Positions 7,961 to 16,509 of a DNA stretch of 64,000 nucleotides are shown here, in pieces. Source of the stretch: Bradyrhizobium sp. G127 (GTDB taxonomy: Bacteria > Pseudomonadota > Alphaproteobacteria > Rhizobiales > Xanthobacteraceae). The notes under the pieces are model-generated. The model did not search any database. It was given only the letters and a program-made list of their open reading frames with translations, and was not told where the DNA came from. The number at the start of each line of letters is the position of its first letter. Within the stretch, counting starts at the first letter, position 1. Position numbers and translations under genes: made by a program. The DNA lies in NCBI RefSeq assembly GCF_021502575.1, contig NZ_JAKFGN010000003.1:494501-558500 (forward strand). Direction: 5' to 3'.

Positions 7961-9123
7961 CTACTATTCGCCCGATCCTTCGCGTTGCGCCGGTCTGCCT
8001 TGCGGTTCTCGCCGCTGTTTTGGTTCTGGATTGCGCGGTTCATGCGGCTTTCGCGCAAAACCCGTTCGGTGCGCCGAAGGGCGCGGTGCCGGACTCGCAG
8101 GTCGGCGGCATCGTCGGCTGGCTGTTGGCCAGGCAATCCGAATTCTACCGGCAGATGTCGGCGACCATTCGTGCGGCGAAAACCGACGGCAGCGCGGTGT
8201 GGGCGCTGCTCGGCATTTCCTTTGCCTACGGGATTTTTCATGCGGCTGGCCCGGGGCATGGCAAGGCAGTGATCTCGTCCTATCTGATCGCTAACGAGGA
8301 AACCGCAAAGCGCGGCATCGCCTTGTCATTCGTCTCGGCGCTGATGCAGGCGCTGGTGGCGATTGCCATCGTCGGCATCGGCGCGGCCCTCCTCAATGTC
8401 ACCGCCGGCCAGATGTGCAGCGCCGAGCGTGTCATCGAGATCGCGAGCTACAGCCTGATCGCGGCGTTCGGCGCGCGGCTGGTCTGGAGCAAAGGCGGTG
8501 GATTCTTCCGCGCGCTGCGTTCATGGCGTGGCGTCGCCACCCCGCAACTCGTTCCCGCGATGGCTCATGTCCATGGTCATCGCGATCATTCGCACCACCA
8601 TGATCATGCACATTCGCATGGTGATGCTCACGCGCGCGGGGCTCATGTTCATGACGACCACGCTCATCATGCTCACGGCGATCACGCGCATGATCATCAT
8701 GACCACCACGATCATGCGGACCACGTTCACGAAGCGCATTGCGGCCATTCGCACGGGCCGGAACCGAGCGAGCTCGCCGGTCCCGGCGGCTGGGCACGCG
8801 GCCTGAGCGCGGTGCTGACGGTGGGGATCCGGCCCTGTTCCGGTGCGATCCTCGTTCTGGTGTTCGCGCTGGCGCAGGGTCTGTTCTGGGCCGGCGTTGC
8901 CGCGACCTTGCTGATGGGGCTCGGAACCGCGATCACGGTCTCGGCCATTGCTCTCATTGCGGTCTCGGCGAAGGGGATCGCTGGCCGCATCGCTGCGGGC
9001 CGCGACGGCGGTGGTGCGATCCTGTTGCGCGGCATCGAGTTCGGCGCGGCCGGTCTGGTGATGCTGTTCGGCATCGGTCTGCTGCTGGGATATATCGCTG
9101 CAGAGCGCGTCACCTGTTTCTAG
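7957..9123 (+). CDS. NicO/RcnA-type nickel-cobalt exporter with histidine-rich loop
   Basis: A 388-residue polytopic membrane protein. It starts at a GTG overlapping the DUF1007 stop; no ATG in this frame fits. It has a signal-like N-terminus, a first membrane block with the family motif HAAGPGHGK (FAYGIFHAAGPGHGKAVISS), and a later block with VGIRPCSGAILVLVFALAQG. Between them lies a cytoplasmic or periplasmic loop (about residues 203-267) with 29 histidines in roughly 66 residues, likely a metal buffer or sensor. It should export Ni, Co or another divalent metal across the inner membrane. Translational coupling to DUF1007 suggests a two-part system. Confidence 0.88.
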   Translation: MTTIRPILRVAPVCLAVLAAVLVLDCAVHAAFAQNPFGAPKGAVPDSQVGGIVGWLLARQSEFYRQMSATIRAAKTDGSAVWALLGISFAYGIFHAAGPGHGKAVISSYLIANEETAKRGIALSFVSALMQALVAIAIVGIGAALLNVTAGQMCSAERVIEIASYSLIAAFGARLVWSKGGGFFRALRSWRGVATPQLVPAMAHVHGHRDHSHHHDHAHSHGDAHARGAHVHDDHAHHAHGDHAHDHHDHHDHADHVHEAHCGHSHGPEPSELAGPGGWARGLSAVLTVGIRPCSGAILVLVFALAQGLFWAGVAATLLMGLGTAITVSAIALIAVSAKGIAGRIAAGRDGGGAILLRGIEFGAAGLVMLFGIGLLLGYIAAERVTCF

Positions 9124-9179
9124 TCATTAAAATCTGCTTGCCTTGACAATGTTTCCGTAACGCGCGATCCAAATTCATC

Positions 9180-10217
9180 ATGACAGTGGTTGTTCCCCTC
9201 GACGCCCATCGGCCGGTAACGCAGGCTGCGCCGCCGCGTGTCGGTGTGCTGCTGGTCAATCTCGGCACGCCCGATACGGCTGATGCCCGCGGCGTGCGCG
9301 TCTACCTGCGTGAGTTCCTGTCCGATCCGCGCGTGATCGAAAATCAGGGGCTGATCTGGCAGATCATTCTCAACGGCATCGTTCTGGTGGTTCGTCCTGC
9401 CAAGAAGGCGAAGGATTACCTGAAAATCTGGAACACCGAGAAGAACGAGTCGCCGCTCAAGACCATCACCCGTGCGCAGTCCGACAAGCTCGCGGCGTCG
9501 ATCGCGGATCAGAAGCATGTCGTCGTCGACTGGGGCATGCGCTATGGCAATCCCTCGATCAAGTCGCGGATCGATGCGCTGACGGCGCAGGGCTGCGACC
9601 GTATTCTGGTGATGCCGCTCTATCCGCAATATTCGGCGTCGACCTCGGCCACGGTGGTGGACAAGGTTGCTGCGGCTCTGAAAGACATGCGCGCGCAGCC
9701 CACCGTGCGCTTCACGCCGCCATATTACGATGAGCCGAGCTATATCGATGCGCTCGCGGTCTCGATCGAGCGCCATCTTGCGACCTTGCCGTACGAGCCT
9801 GAAGTCATCATGGCGTCCTTCCACGGCATGCCGCAGTCCTATATCGCCAAGGGCGATCCCTATCAGGCGCAGTGTATCGCGACGGTGGATGCTCTGCGTG
9901 CGCGTATGGGTCTGGATGACAGGAAGCTGATGCTGACCTTTCAGTCGCGCTTCGGCTATGAGGAATGGCTGCAGCCCTATACCGACAAGACCATCGAGCA
10001 GCTTGCCAAGGATGGCGTGCGGCGAATTGCCGTCGTGACCCCCGGCTTCTCGGCGGATTGCCTCGAGACGCTCGAGGAAATTGCCCAGGAAAATGCTGAG
10101 ATCTTTCATCACAATGGCGGCGAGCATTTCTCCTTTATCCCTTGCCTCAACGACAGCGACGAGGGCATGGATGTGATCCGTCAGATCGTGCTGCGCGAAC
10201 TGCGGGGCTGGATCTAA
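9180..10217 (+). CDS. hemH: Ferrochelatase
   Basis: A 345-residue enzyme that inserts Fe2+ into protoporphyrin IX, the last step of protoheme synthesis, at the inner face of the membrane. Family motifs are GVLLVNLGTPD near the N-terminus, MPLYPQYSASTSA (145-157), the active-site H215 in ASFHGMP, and E296 within the DCLETLEE acidic face. Length and order are normal for bacterial HemH. The region before residue 18 is variable. A hairpin follows directly after the stop codon. Confidence 0.97.
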   Translation: MTVVVPLDAHRPVTQAAPPRVGVLLVNLGTPDTADARGVRVYLREFLSDPRVIENQGLIWQIILNGIVLVVRPAKKAKDYLKIWNTEKNESPLKTITRAQSDKLAASIADQKHVVVDWGMRYGNPSIKSRIDALTAQGCDRILVMPLYPQYSASTSATVVDKVAAALKDMRAQPTVRFTPPYYDEPSYIDALAVSIERHLATLPYEPEVIMASFHGMPQSYIAKGDPYQAQCIATVDALRARMGLDDRKLMLTFQSRFGYEEWLQPYTDKTIEQLAKDGVRRIAVVTPGFSADCLETLEEIAQENAEIFHHNGGEHFSFIPCLNDSDEGMDVIRQIVLRELRGWI

Positions 10218-10236
10218 GACGCCTATTTCAGGCGTC
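10218..10236 (+). terminator. Hairpin directly after hemH
   Basis: GACGCC and GGCGTC flank a seven-base loop starting one base after the hemH stop codon; AAAA follows instead of a U tract. A second GC-rich stem (GGCGGCC with GGTGGCC) begins about 10 bases later. This is probably the end of the hemH transcript, with weak sequence support. Confidence 0.4.
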
Positions 10237-10395
10237 AAAACGCACCGGCGGCCGTTCCGGTGGCCGTTATTCTCCTTCCCCTCGAACCGCAATCCCGCCC
10301 GGGTCGACCAAGAGCAGCGCGGCCGCGGTGCATTTGTGCTAGGCTGACCGCAACACACTGTCTTTCGCTTTCGGGCTTATTGCAGGGAGCTTTCA

Positions 10396-11370
10396 ATGTC
10401 CGGTTTCGATATTTTTGCCATTGCGGTCGTTCTGCTCGTGATCTTCACACTGTTCGCCGGTGTGAAAACGGTATCGCAGGGCTACGACTGGACCATCGAG
10501 CGGTTCGGCAAATACACCCGCACGCTAGGTCCGGGCCTCAACATTATCATTCCCTATTTCGATCGCGTCGGCCGCAAGGTGAACATGATGGAGCAGGTGA
10601 TCGACATTCCCCAGCAGGAGGTTATCACCAAGGACAATGCGACCGTGACCGTCGACGGCGTGACGTTCTATCAGGTGTTTGACGCGGCCAAGGCAAGCTA
10701 CGAGGTGTCCAATCTCAATCAGGCGATCGTGACACTGACTATGACCAACATCCGCTCCGTCATGGGTTCGATGGATCTCGATCAGGTGCTGTCGCATCGT
10801 GACGAGATCAACGAGCGCCTGCTGCGTGTGGTCGATGCCGCCGTCTCGCCGTGGGGCGTCAAGGTCAACCGCATCGAGATCAAGGACATCGTGCCGCCGC
10901 ACGATCTGGTCGAGGCGATGGGCCGGCAGATGAAGGCGGAGCGTGTCAAGCGCGCCGACATCCTGCAAGCCGAAGGGCAGCGGCAGTCCGAAATTTTGCG
11001 TGCGGAGGGCGCCAAGCAGTCGCAGATCCTTCAGGCCGAGGGCCGCCGCGAAGCGGCGTTCCGTGACGCCGAGGCGCGCGAGCGATCAGCCGAAGCGGAA
11101 GCCAAGGCCACCGAAATGGTCAGCAACTCCATCGCCAGCGGCGACGTTGCCGCGCTGAACTATTTCATCGCTGACAAGTACATCAAGGCGTTCAGCCAGA
11201 TCGCGGAGTCGCCAAACCAGAAAATCATCATGCTGCCGATCGAAGCCACTGGCGTTCTTTCGTCGCTCGGCGGCATCGCCGAGATTGCGAAGGCCACGTT
11301 CGGCGACGGCGGATCGGCCTCAGCGCCGCGCCGTCCGCCGACCGTGCCGAACACCACTCCGAAATCCTGA
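10396..11370 (+). CDS. qmcA: SPFH/stomatin-prohibitin family membrane protein (QmcA-like)
   Basis: A 324-residue protein anchored by one N-terminal membrane segment (residues 5-22). The SPFH/Band 7 domain follows ([46 protein letters not shown]), then a long alanine- and glutamate-rich coiled coil (about 175-245, repeats of [15 protein letters not shown]). The tail is Pro-rich. It probably forms oligomeric rings that organise membrane proteases or lipid microdomains. The partner NfeD gene starts eight bases after it, the usual operon pairing for this family. Confidence 0.93.
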   Translation: MSGFDIFAIAVVLLVIFTLFAGVKTVSQGYDWTIERFGKYTRTLGPGLNIIIPYFDRVGRKVNMMEQVIDIPQQEVITKDNATVTVDGVTFYQVFDAAKASYEVSNLNQAIVTLTMTNIRSVMGSMDLDQVLSHRDEINERLLRVVDAAVSPWGVKVNRIEIKDIVPPHDLVEAMGRQMKAERVKRADILQAEGQRQSEILRAEGAKQSQILQAEGRREAAFRDAEARERSAEAEAKATEMVSNSIASGDVAALNYFIADKYIKAFSQIAESPNQKIIMLPIEATGVLSSLGGIAEIAKATFGDGGSASAPRRPPTVPNTTPKS

Positions 11371-11377
11371 GATTGTC

Positions 11378-11821
11378 ATGGGTGAGCTTCTGTCGAAACT
11401 CGGGACCTGGAACTGGCTGATCATCGGCATCGTGCTGATGGGGATCGAAACCTTCGCACCCGGCGTCTTCATGCTGTGGCTCGGGCTTGCGGCGCTGATC
11501 GTCGGAGTGTTGTCGTTCGGCATCGCATGGTCGTGGCAGGCGCAGATTCTTGTGTTTGCCGTGCTGTCGATCGCAATGGTGCCGCTGTGGCGGAATTTCT
11601 CCCGCCGCAACGCCAGACCGACCGACAAGCCATTCCTCAACAAGCGCGCGGAAGGCCTGATCGGCCGTGTCTTCACGCTGGAGAAGCCGATTGTCGATGG
11701 CATCGGCACGGTGAAGATCGACGATACGGTGTGGCGCGTGTCGGGGCCGGATACGCCGGCCGGCAGCCGCGTGAAAATCGTGAGCGCGGACGGGGCGAGC
11801 CTTCAGGTCGGGCCCGCCTAA
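11378..11821 (+). CDS. NfeD family membrane protein, partner of the SPFH protein
   Basis: A 147-residue protein: a hydrophobic N-terminal half (segments at about 14-32, 35-50 and 53-72) and a C-terminal OB-fold domain (AEGLIGRVFTLEKPIVDGIGTVKIDDTVWRV, about 90-147). This is the short membrane form of NfeD, like E. coli YbbJ, which works with SPFH proteins in membrane quality control. The start ATG at 11378 is eight bases after the SPFH stop. The convergent kdsD gene ends eight bases downstream, leaving almost no room for a terminator. Confidence 0.9.
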   Translation: MGELLSKLGTWNWLIIGIVLMGIETFAPGVFMLWLGLAALIVGVLSFGIAWSWQAQILVFAVLSIAMVPLWRNFSRRNARPTDKPFLNKRAEGLIGRVFTLEKPIVDGIGTVKIDDTVWRVSGPDTPAGSRVKIVSADGASLQVGPA

Positions 11822-11829
11822 GTGAAGAC

Positions 11830-12843
11830 CTAAGCCACGCCTGCGCGCAAAATGTCGTGCAGATGCACGATGCCGATCGGCTTCTTGCCTTCGGTGACGA
11901 TCAGCGCGGTGATCTTCGATGAGTTGAGAATTTCCAAAGCCTCGCTGGCGAGCAGGTCGGGGCTGATGGTCTTCGGATTCTTCGTCATGACGTCATCGAC
12001 CGTCGCGGTCATCAGATCCGGACGCATGTGACGGCGCAGGTCACCGTCGGTGACGATCCCGATGATCTCGTTGCGCGCATCGACGATGCCCACGCAGCCG
12101 AAGCCTTTCGACGTCATCTCCACCAGCGCATCGGACATTTTGGTGCCGAGCGGTTTGACCGGCACCGCAGCGTCCTTGTGCATCAGGTCGCGCACGAACT
12201 TCAGCATCGCACCAAGTTTGCCGGAAGGATGCAGCGCGGAGAAATCAAGCGCGGTGAACCCGCGGCTTTCCAAAAGCGCCACCATCAGCGCGTCGCCGAG
12301 CGCAAGCTGCATCAGCGACGACGTGGTCGGTGCGAGATTGTGCGGGCAGGCCTCGCGCGCCTTCGGCAGGGTCAGCACGATGTCGGCGGCTGAGCCCAGC
12401 GTCGAACCGGCCTCGGAGGTCACCGCGATCAGCGTGATGCGAAAGCGGCGTGAGTAGTTGATGAGGTTCTTCAGCTCGGCGGTCTCGCCGGACCACGACA
12501 GCGCCATGATGACGTCGTCGGCGGTGATCATGCCGAGATCGCCGTGGCTGGCTTCCGCCGCATGGACGAAGAAGGCGGGGGTGCCGGTGGAGGCGAAGGA
12601 GGCGGCCATCTTCTTGCCGATGTGGCCGGATTTGCCGAGCCCCGTCACGATCAGGCGGCCCTTGGCGTCGCGGATGCGCGTCACGGCGGCGTCGAACGCC
12701 GGGCCGAGATCGGATTGCAGCGCGTTCGCCAGCGCGGTGATGCCGCTGGCCTCGGCGTCGAGGGTGCGCAGCGCTGATTCGATGGCGGGCGAGGTGGAAT
12801 GGGTCATGGAAGGAGAAGCCGTCCGCGGTTTCGAGATCGCCAT
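11830..12843 (-). CDS. kdsD: D-arabinose 5-phosphate isomerase, KdsD/KpsF/GutQ family
   Basis: A 337-residue enzyme that interconverts ribulose 5-phosphate and arabinose 5-phosphate, the first step towards the LPS sugar Kdo. The SIS sugar-isomerase domain covers about residues 50-190 (LIVTGLGKSGHIGKKMAASFASTG, ALSWSGETAELKNLI, HNLAPTTSS); two CBS domains fill about 215-335 (GFGCVGIVDARNEIIGIVTDGDLRR). Start at an ATG with AGGAACCCCAC upstream. Length and domain order are typical. It faces away from the outer-membrane protein gene, with a 236-base shared upstream region. Confidence 0.94.
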   Translation of the reverse strand: MAISKPRTASPSMTHSTSPAIESALRTLDAEASGITALANALQSDLGPAFDAAVTRIRDAKGRLIVTGLGKSGHIGKKMAASFASTGTPAFFVHAAEASHGDLGMITADDVIMALSWSGETAELKNLINYSRRFRITLIAVTSEAGSTLGSAADIVLTLPKAREACPHNLAPTTSSLMQLALGDALMVALLESRGFTALDFSALHPSGKLGAMLKFVRDLMHKDAAVPVKPLGTKMSDALVEMTSKGFGCVGIVDARNEIIGIVTDGDLRRHMRPDLMTATVDDVMTKNPKTISPDLLASEALEILNSSKITALIVTEGKKPIGIVHLHDILRAGVA

Positions 12844-12941
12844 GTGGGGTTCCTGAGGGAGCGGAAGACTCGCCCTATCTAGGCGCTGCCTTTAGCACGG
12901 CCAAGAGCGTGAGGCGACGCGCCGGCCTGCCTAACCCCCCG

Positions 12942-12970
12942 TTAACCATAATTGTTTTAACTCTGTTAAC
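12942..12970. promoter_or_regulatory. CtrA-like TTAA motif cluster
   Basis: TTAACCAT (12942-12949) is the ungapped half of the CtrA box. Two further TTAA copies follow at 12957-12960 and 12966-12969 (TTAAC-TCTG-TTAAC). The cluster lies between divergent kdsD and the beta-barrel gene, about 110 bases from each start. The spacings (11 and 5 bases) do not match the canonical TTAA-N7-TTAA, so this is only a candidate. Confidence 0.33.
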
Positions 12971-13079
12971 GGCGCCTACGGGCGCTGGAGGGCGGCGTTT
13001 TTGCCCGCAGTTCCCTGAATTCGTTGTGTTTTTCCGGCGCGGCCCCGGCGGGTTTCCGGGACCGAGAGGTGAGTGAAAA

Positions 13080-14738
13080 GTGCCAGGTCGGCGGCAGCCT
13101 GTCCGGTTGTGGGACCATCGCTGGCGCGTGCCTTCGTGGCGCGCGCTGCCGGTGTGCGGCCTGCTGATCCTGTGGCACCCGATGGCCGCACTCGCGCAGT
13201 CGCTGACGCCGGACATGCTGAACCCCTCGCAGGGCGGGTTTGCGCCACCCGACCGCTCGCTGCTGCGCCGGACGGCGCAGAACGGCGACGATCAGGACGC
13301 CTCCAGAAGCGCGAGAGCACCGTCGCGCATCGGGGCGATCCCGACTTACGGCATTCCGCCTGCGTCCGGCGCGTCCGACAGCGGCTTCGATTCCCTCAAC
13401 CGCGTGCGCAAGCGGCCGAAGCTCTATCCCGGCGCGCCGAAGGCGAAAGCACGCGGCCCCGGCACGCCACAGCCGTCTCCGCCGAAAGCCAAAGTCCAGA
13501 CACCGGTGTCGCCGTCGGTCGCCGGCACGTTTCCCGGCCAGCCCGCGCGCCGCCGCCTCAAGCCCGACGATGATCCGTTCGCCAATGTCGGCTTCCACAC
13601 CGGCACGTTTCTCACCAAGGCCGCGGTCGAGGTCTGGGGCGGTTACAGCACCAATCCCGGCCGCATCAACCAGCCGAAGGCCTCGGCGTTCTACACGGTG
13701 GCGCCGGAGCTGCTGATCGCCTCCGACTGGGAACGCCATTCGCTGATCGCCGATCTGCGCGGCTCCTTCACCGGCTACAAGACCACGTTCCCGCCGCTCG
13801 ACGGCGGACCGTCGCCGGTGCCGACCAGCATCGACACGCCGAGCTTCAACGGCAAGGTCAACGGCCGCATCGACGCGCGGCGCGACACCCGCATCAACAC
13901 CGAACTGCGCATGCGGGTCTTTACCGACAACCCGGGCTCGCCGAATATTCAGCAGGGGCTTTCGCAATATCCGCTGGCGACGACGATCGGCGGCACGGCC
14001 GGCGTCGAACACGACTTCAATCGGCTGCAGGTGTCGGTCGCAGGTGTCGCCGATCGTACGACTTACCAGTATTCGAAGCTCACCGACGGTTCGTCGACCA
14101 CCAACGACGACCGCAACTTCAACCAGTTCGGCGCGCTCACCCGCGTCAGCTACGATCTGATGCCCGGCGTCAAACCGTTCGGCGAATTCCAGATCGATAC
14201 GCGCAAGCACGATGTGCAGTTCGACCGCTCCGGCTTCCAGCGGGATTCCAACGGCGGCTACGTCAAGGCCGGTTCGACGTTCGAGTTCTCGCGGCTGCTG
14301 ACCGGCGAGGCCGCGATCGGCTATGCGCTGCGGACCTATCAGGATCCGCGCCTCACCGACATGAAGGGCTTGCTGACCAGCGCCTCGCTGATCTGGACCG
14401 CGACCGGCCTCACCACGGTGACCTTCGGCGCAACGTCATCGATCGACGAAACCACGCTGCCCGGCGTGTCCGGCAGCATTTCGCGCGATTACTCGCTGCA
14501 GGTCGATCATGCCTTCCGCCGCTGGCTGATCGGCACCGCGAAGGTCGGCACCGGCACAACGGACTATGACGGCACGCGTCTCGACAAGCGTTATTTTGTT
14601 GAAGGCGATCTGGTCTACAAGCTGTCGCGCACGTTCCAGATCAAGGCGCAGGTCCGTCAGGACTGGCTGGAAAGCTCGATCGCCGGTGCAAGCTCGTCGG
14701 CGACGATCGTGATGCTCGGCGTCCGCGTGCAGCGGTGA
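13080..14738 (+). CDS. Outer-membrane beta-barrel protein
   Basis: A 552-residue secreted protein starting at a GTG behind GAGAGGTGAG. It has an Arg-rich n-region and a signal peptide ending near MAALA-QSLTP (about residue 39). Then comes a Pro/Ala/Arg-rich, probably disordered linker (50-160), and a C-terminal half (about 165-552) of alternating aromatic/hydrophobic strands separated by DRDT/DDRN-type turns. It ends in VMLGVRVQR, not the usual terminal aromatic residue. It resembles the uncharacterised outer-membrane beta-barrel proteins common in Bradyrhizobium. The ligand is unknown; a porin-like or surface-assembly role is guessed. Confidence 0.8.
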   Translation: MPGRRQPVRLWDHRWRVPSWRALPVCGLLILWHPMAALAQSLTPDMLNPSQGGFAPPDRSLLRRTAQNGDDQDASRSARAPSRIGAIPTYGIPPASGASDSGFDSLNRVRKRPKLYPGAPKAKARGPGTPQPSPPKAKVQTPVSPSVAGTFPGQPARRRLKPDDDPFANVGFHTGTFLTKAAVEVWGGYSTNPGRINQPKASAFYTVAPELLIASDWERHSLIADLRGSFTGYKTTFPPLDGGPSPVPTSIDTPSFNGKVNGRIDARRDTRINTELRMRVFTDNPGSPNIQQGLSQYPLATTIGGTAGVEHDFNRLQVSVAGVADRTTYQYSKLTDGSSTTNDDRNFNQFGALTRVSYDLMPGVKPFGEFQIDTRKHDVQFDRSGFQRDSNGGYVKAGSTFEFSRLLTGEAAIGYALRTYQDPRLTDMKGLLTSASLIWTATGLTTVTFGATSSIDETTLPGVSGSISRDYSLQVDHAFRRWLIGTAKVGTGTTDYDGTRLDKRYFVEGDLVYKLSRTFQIKAQVRQDWLESSIAGASSSATIVMLGVRVQR

Positions 14739-14771
14739 GGCGAGCGAGTATCGGCATTCGGCCCGCAGTTC

Positions 14772-14859
14772 GTCATGGCCGGGCTTGACCCGGCCATCCA
14801 CGACTTATCTCGACATTCGCAAGCAAGACGTGGATCACCAGGTTAAGCCCGGTGATGAC
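14772..14859. repeat. Paired palindromic repeat (REP/BIME-like), GTCATGGCCGGGCTTG type
   Basis: The left arm begins GTCATGGCCGGGCTTGACC and the right arm is its inverted, slightly diverged copy ending in GATGAC. Each arm is itself a palindrome around CCGGGCTT, and both carry the ATCCACG flank facing inwards. The same family recurs at 42049-42137 and in short form at 23638-23660 and 25599-25619. Confidence 0.75.
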
Positions 14860-14897
14860 GATCGCAGCTATTGGTGTATCGCGCGTAATCTCTCCGC

Positions 14898-15022
14898 GTC
14901 GTCCCCGCGCAGGCGGGGACCCATAACCACTGAACGTCGTGGTGATTGCGAGAAGGTTGCTCCAGCATCTCCGTTAAATCGATAACTCAGGGAGTATGGG
15001 TCCCCGCCTGCGCGGGGACGAC
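14898..15022. repeat. Inverted pair of a 28-base CCCCGC-rich repeat
   Basis: A 28-base unit (14898-14925, core CCCCGCGCAGGCGGGG) is present again as an exact reverse complement at 14995-15022, 69 bases apart. Each core is also a hairpin. This is a second REP-like family, distinct from its neighbour. Confidence 0.75.
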
Positions 15023-15059
15023 ATCGTATATGTTGAGCGTTCGCAGATCGCCTCCCGAT

Positions 15060-15530
15060 TCAATTTTCAAACAGCCACGCGCAACCGTTCCCGCGCATCG
15101 CGCGAGGTGAGTTTGTAGTTTCCCCCTCACATGCGCGCGCGAGGCCTGCCTCGTTCGCGCCCCTTAAAAAGGGAGGGGCATGGAGCGCCGCGAGGCGCAC
15201 CTTGTCTTGTCTCGCTTCCGGCATCCGCTTGCGAGGCGGTATTTCTCCGGAAGCGCATCGCCTTGCGGCGCTCCATTCGCGGCGATTTGTGTCCGGGGGA
15301 CCGTGCTTCCGGGACAGGACGAGCGCGTACCGCGCCTCCGATCCGGCAGGCTTTCGCCCGCCTTCATCCTGTCCTCGTCCAGCCATTGAAGGCAGAGCCA
15401 CGTAGTTGGCCCGGACGGTGACCCCCGGCCTCCCGGACGTGTGGGTGCGAATCCACATCGCGCAGGCGCCGCATCCTGTTCCGCTTCAAAAGCGCCCTCG
15501 AGAAGCGCCCCTCACGAACAGGACGCTTCG
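15060..15530. repeat. Structured gene-free element with nested inverted repeats
   Basis: Long frames exist on both strands, but none has a ribosome binding site or known domain. Instead the DNA folds: an 18-base arm (15180-15197) pairs with 15259-15276 with one mismatch; inside it CGCTTCCGG (15213-15221) pairs with CCGGAAGCG (15247-15255), and CCGC with GCGG inside that. Further on, TCCTGTTC (15474-15481) pairs with GAACAGGA (15516-15523). I recall similar frames annotated as short hypothetical proteins in related genomes, which would fit a dispersed repeat. That recollection is unverified. Confidence 0.5.
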
Positions 15531-15611
15531 AACTTAAGAGAGGTTTGAAGCGCGGGGATTGGTATCCCCATCACGAAATGTTGCAGGAGTCGTCACGCCG
15601 GATCATTCGCC

Positions 15612-15779
15612 GTCATTCGGGGGCGCGAGCATCTTTGCGAGTGAACCCGGAATCCACCGCTGCTGACAAAGCCATAACAAGGGGACTGGATTCCGGGTCT
15701 GCGCGTGAAGAACGCGCATCCCGGAATGACAGGTTCAAGCATCCGGGCCCGCGTCCAGGAAGACGCGTCCCGGAATGAC
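15612..15779. repeat. Inverted repeat cluster, CCCGGAATGAC family
   Basis: GTCATTC at 15612 and GAATGAC at 15724-15730 are the outer ends. ACCCGGAATCCA (15645-15656) and TGGATTCCGGGT (15687-15698) form the inner arms. A further half copy ending CCCGGAATGAC follows at about 15769-15779, and another lies near 16460-16471. This is a third REP-like family. Nothing else is seen up to 16025. Confidence 0.65.
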
Positions 15780-16025
15780 GAGTGCTGAAATGTGCATCGC
15801 GGGTATCCCGGGCGCGGCCTCGGGATCGTCGCCGGCTAGCACCCATTCGCAGATACGCGTGCTTCGGAGATTCCGCGCCGGACACCCAACGATGCGCCGG
15901 TGGACGGCGAAAGCGCCCGATTGACAGATCGCCAATCATCAGAACAAATAGAGAACATAAATCATCCCGACTCGCCGGGCGAGGCAAACCGGTCTGTCGC
16001 GATCTCTGCCATATCGGAGAGCCAT

Positions 16026-16229
16026 ATGTTCAGACCGGCCACGCAGAAGGACATCGACCGTTACGACCGCGCCGTGGACAGCGCCATCGCCACCTGCGGC
16101 GGCGACATTCGCGGCGCGCTCAAGGCGCTCATCATCGCCAATGAGTTTCTGGAAGAGGAATTGCGGCAGGTGCTTGAGAGTTGCGCGGTGCCAGCCACAG
16201 AGGTGGCACCCGAAAGAAACGTCGCCTAG
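16026..16229 (+). CDS. Small conserved hypothetical protein
   Basis: A 67-residue soluble protein, MFRPATQKDIDRYDRAVDSA at the start, then two amphipathic helices (GGDIRGALKALIIANEFLEE, ELRQVLESCAV). The ATG follows a GGAGAGCCAT ribosome binding site; an in-frame extension back to 15900 has no support. I believe it is a conserved hypothetical of the Nitrobacteraceae, but no function is known. It is the only convincing gene in the repeat-rich interval 14739-16500. Confidence 0.7.
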   Translation: MFRPATQKDIDRYDRAVDSAIATCGGDIRGALKALIIANEFLEEELRQVLESCAVPATEVAPERNVA

Positions 16230-16291
16230 ACACCTTTCTCCCATAGTCCTGACGAATGCGCGGACCGCATTCGCGAAGCGAATCGATGTTG

Positions 16292-16399
16292 CGTCATCCT
16301 GAGGTGCGAGCCGCGTTTGCGGCGAGCCTCGAAGGATACGCAGCCGGTTGGATCGCCATCACCCTTCGAGGCGCGCAAGAGCGTGCACCTCAGAATGAC
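16292..16399. repeat. Inverted repeat pair, GTCATCCTGAGGTGC family
   Basis: The outer arm GTCATCCTGAGGTGC (16292-16306) is matched by GTGCACCTCAGAATGAC ending at 16399. Inner arms GCCTCGAAGG and CCTTCGAGGC meet in the middle. This is a fourth palindromic repeat type, lying between the small gene at 16026 and the end of the serine hydrolase gene. Confidence 0.65.
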
Positions 16400-16509
16400 G
16401 GCAGTCCGATTTCTGTGTTTGTTTCGATCTTCGATACCGGGTTCGCGTCCGGAGCACGCATCCCGGAATGACCGTTGGAGAGATCACGGCCTTTCCGGCG
16501 CGCCCGGCG

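Noticed and set aside
14772-15022. CRISPR array
   Set aside because: Repeats are inverted pairs of different families with uneven spacing, not direct repeats with uniform spacers, and no cas genes are near.
15060-15458. A 132-residue minus-strand protein in the repeat island
   Set aside because: No ribosome binding site, overlapping frames on both strands, and the DNA is built of inverted repeats; treated as a structured repeat.
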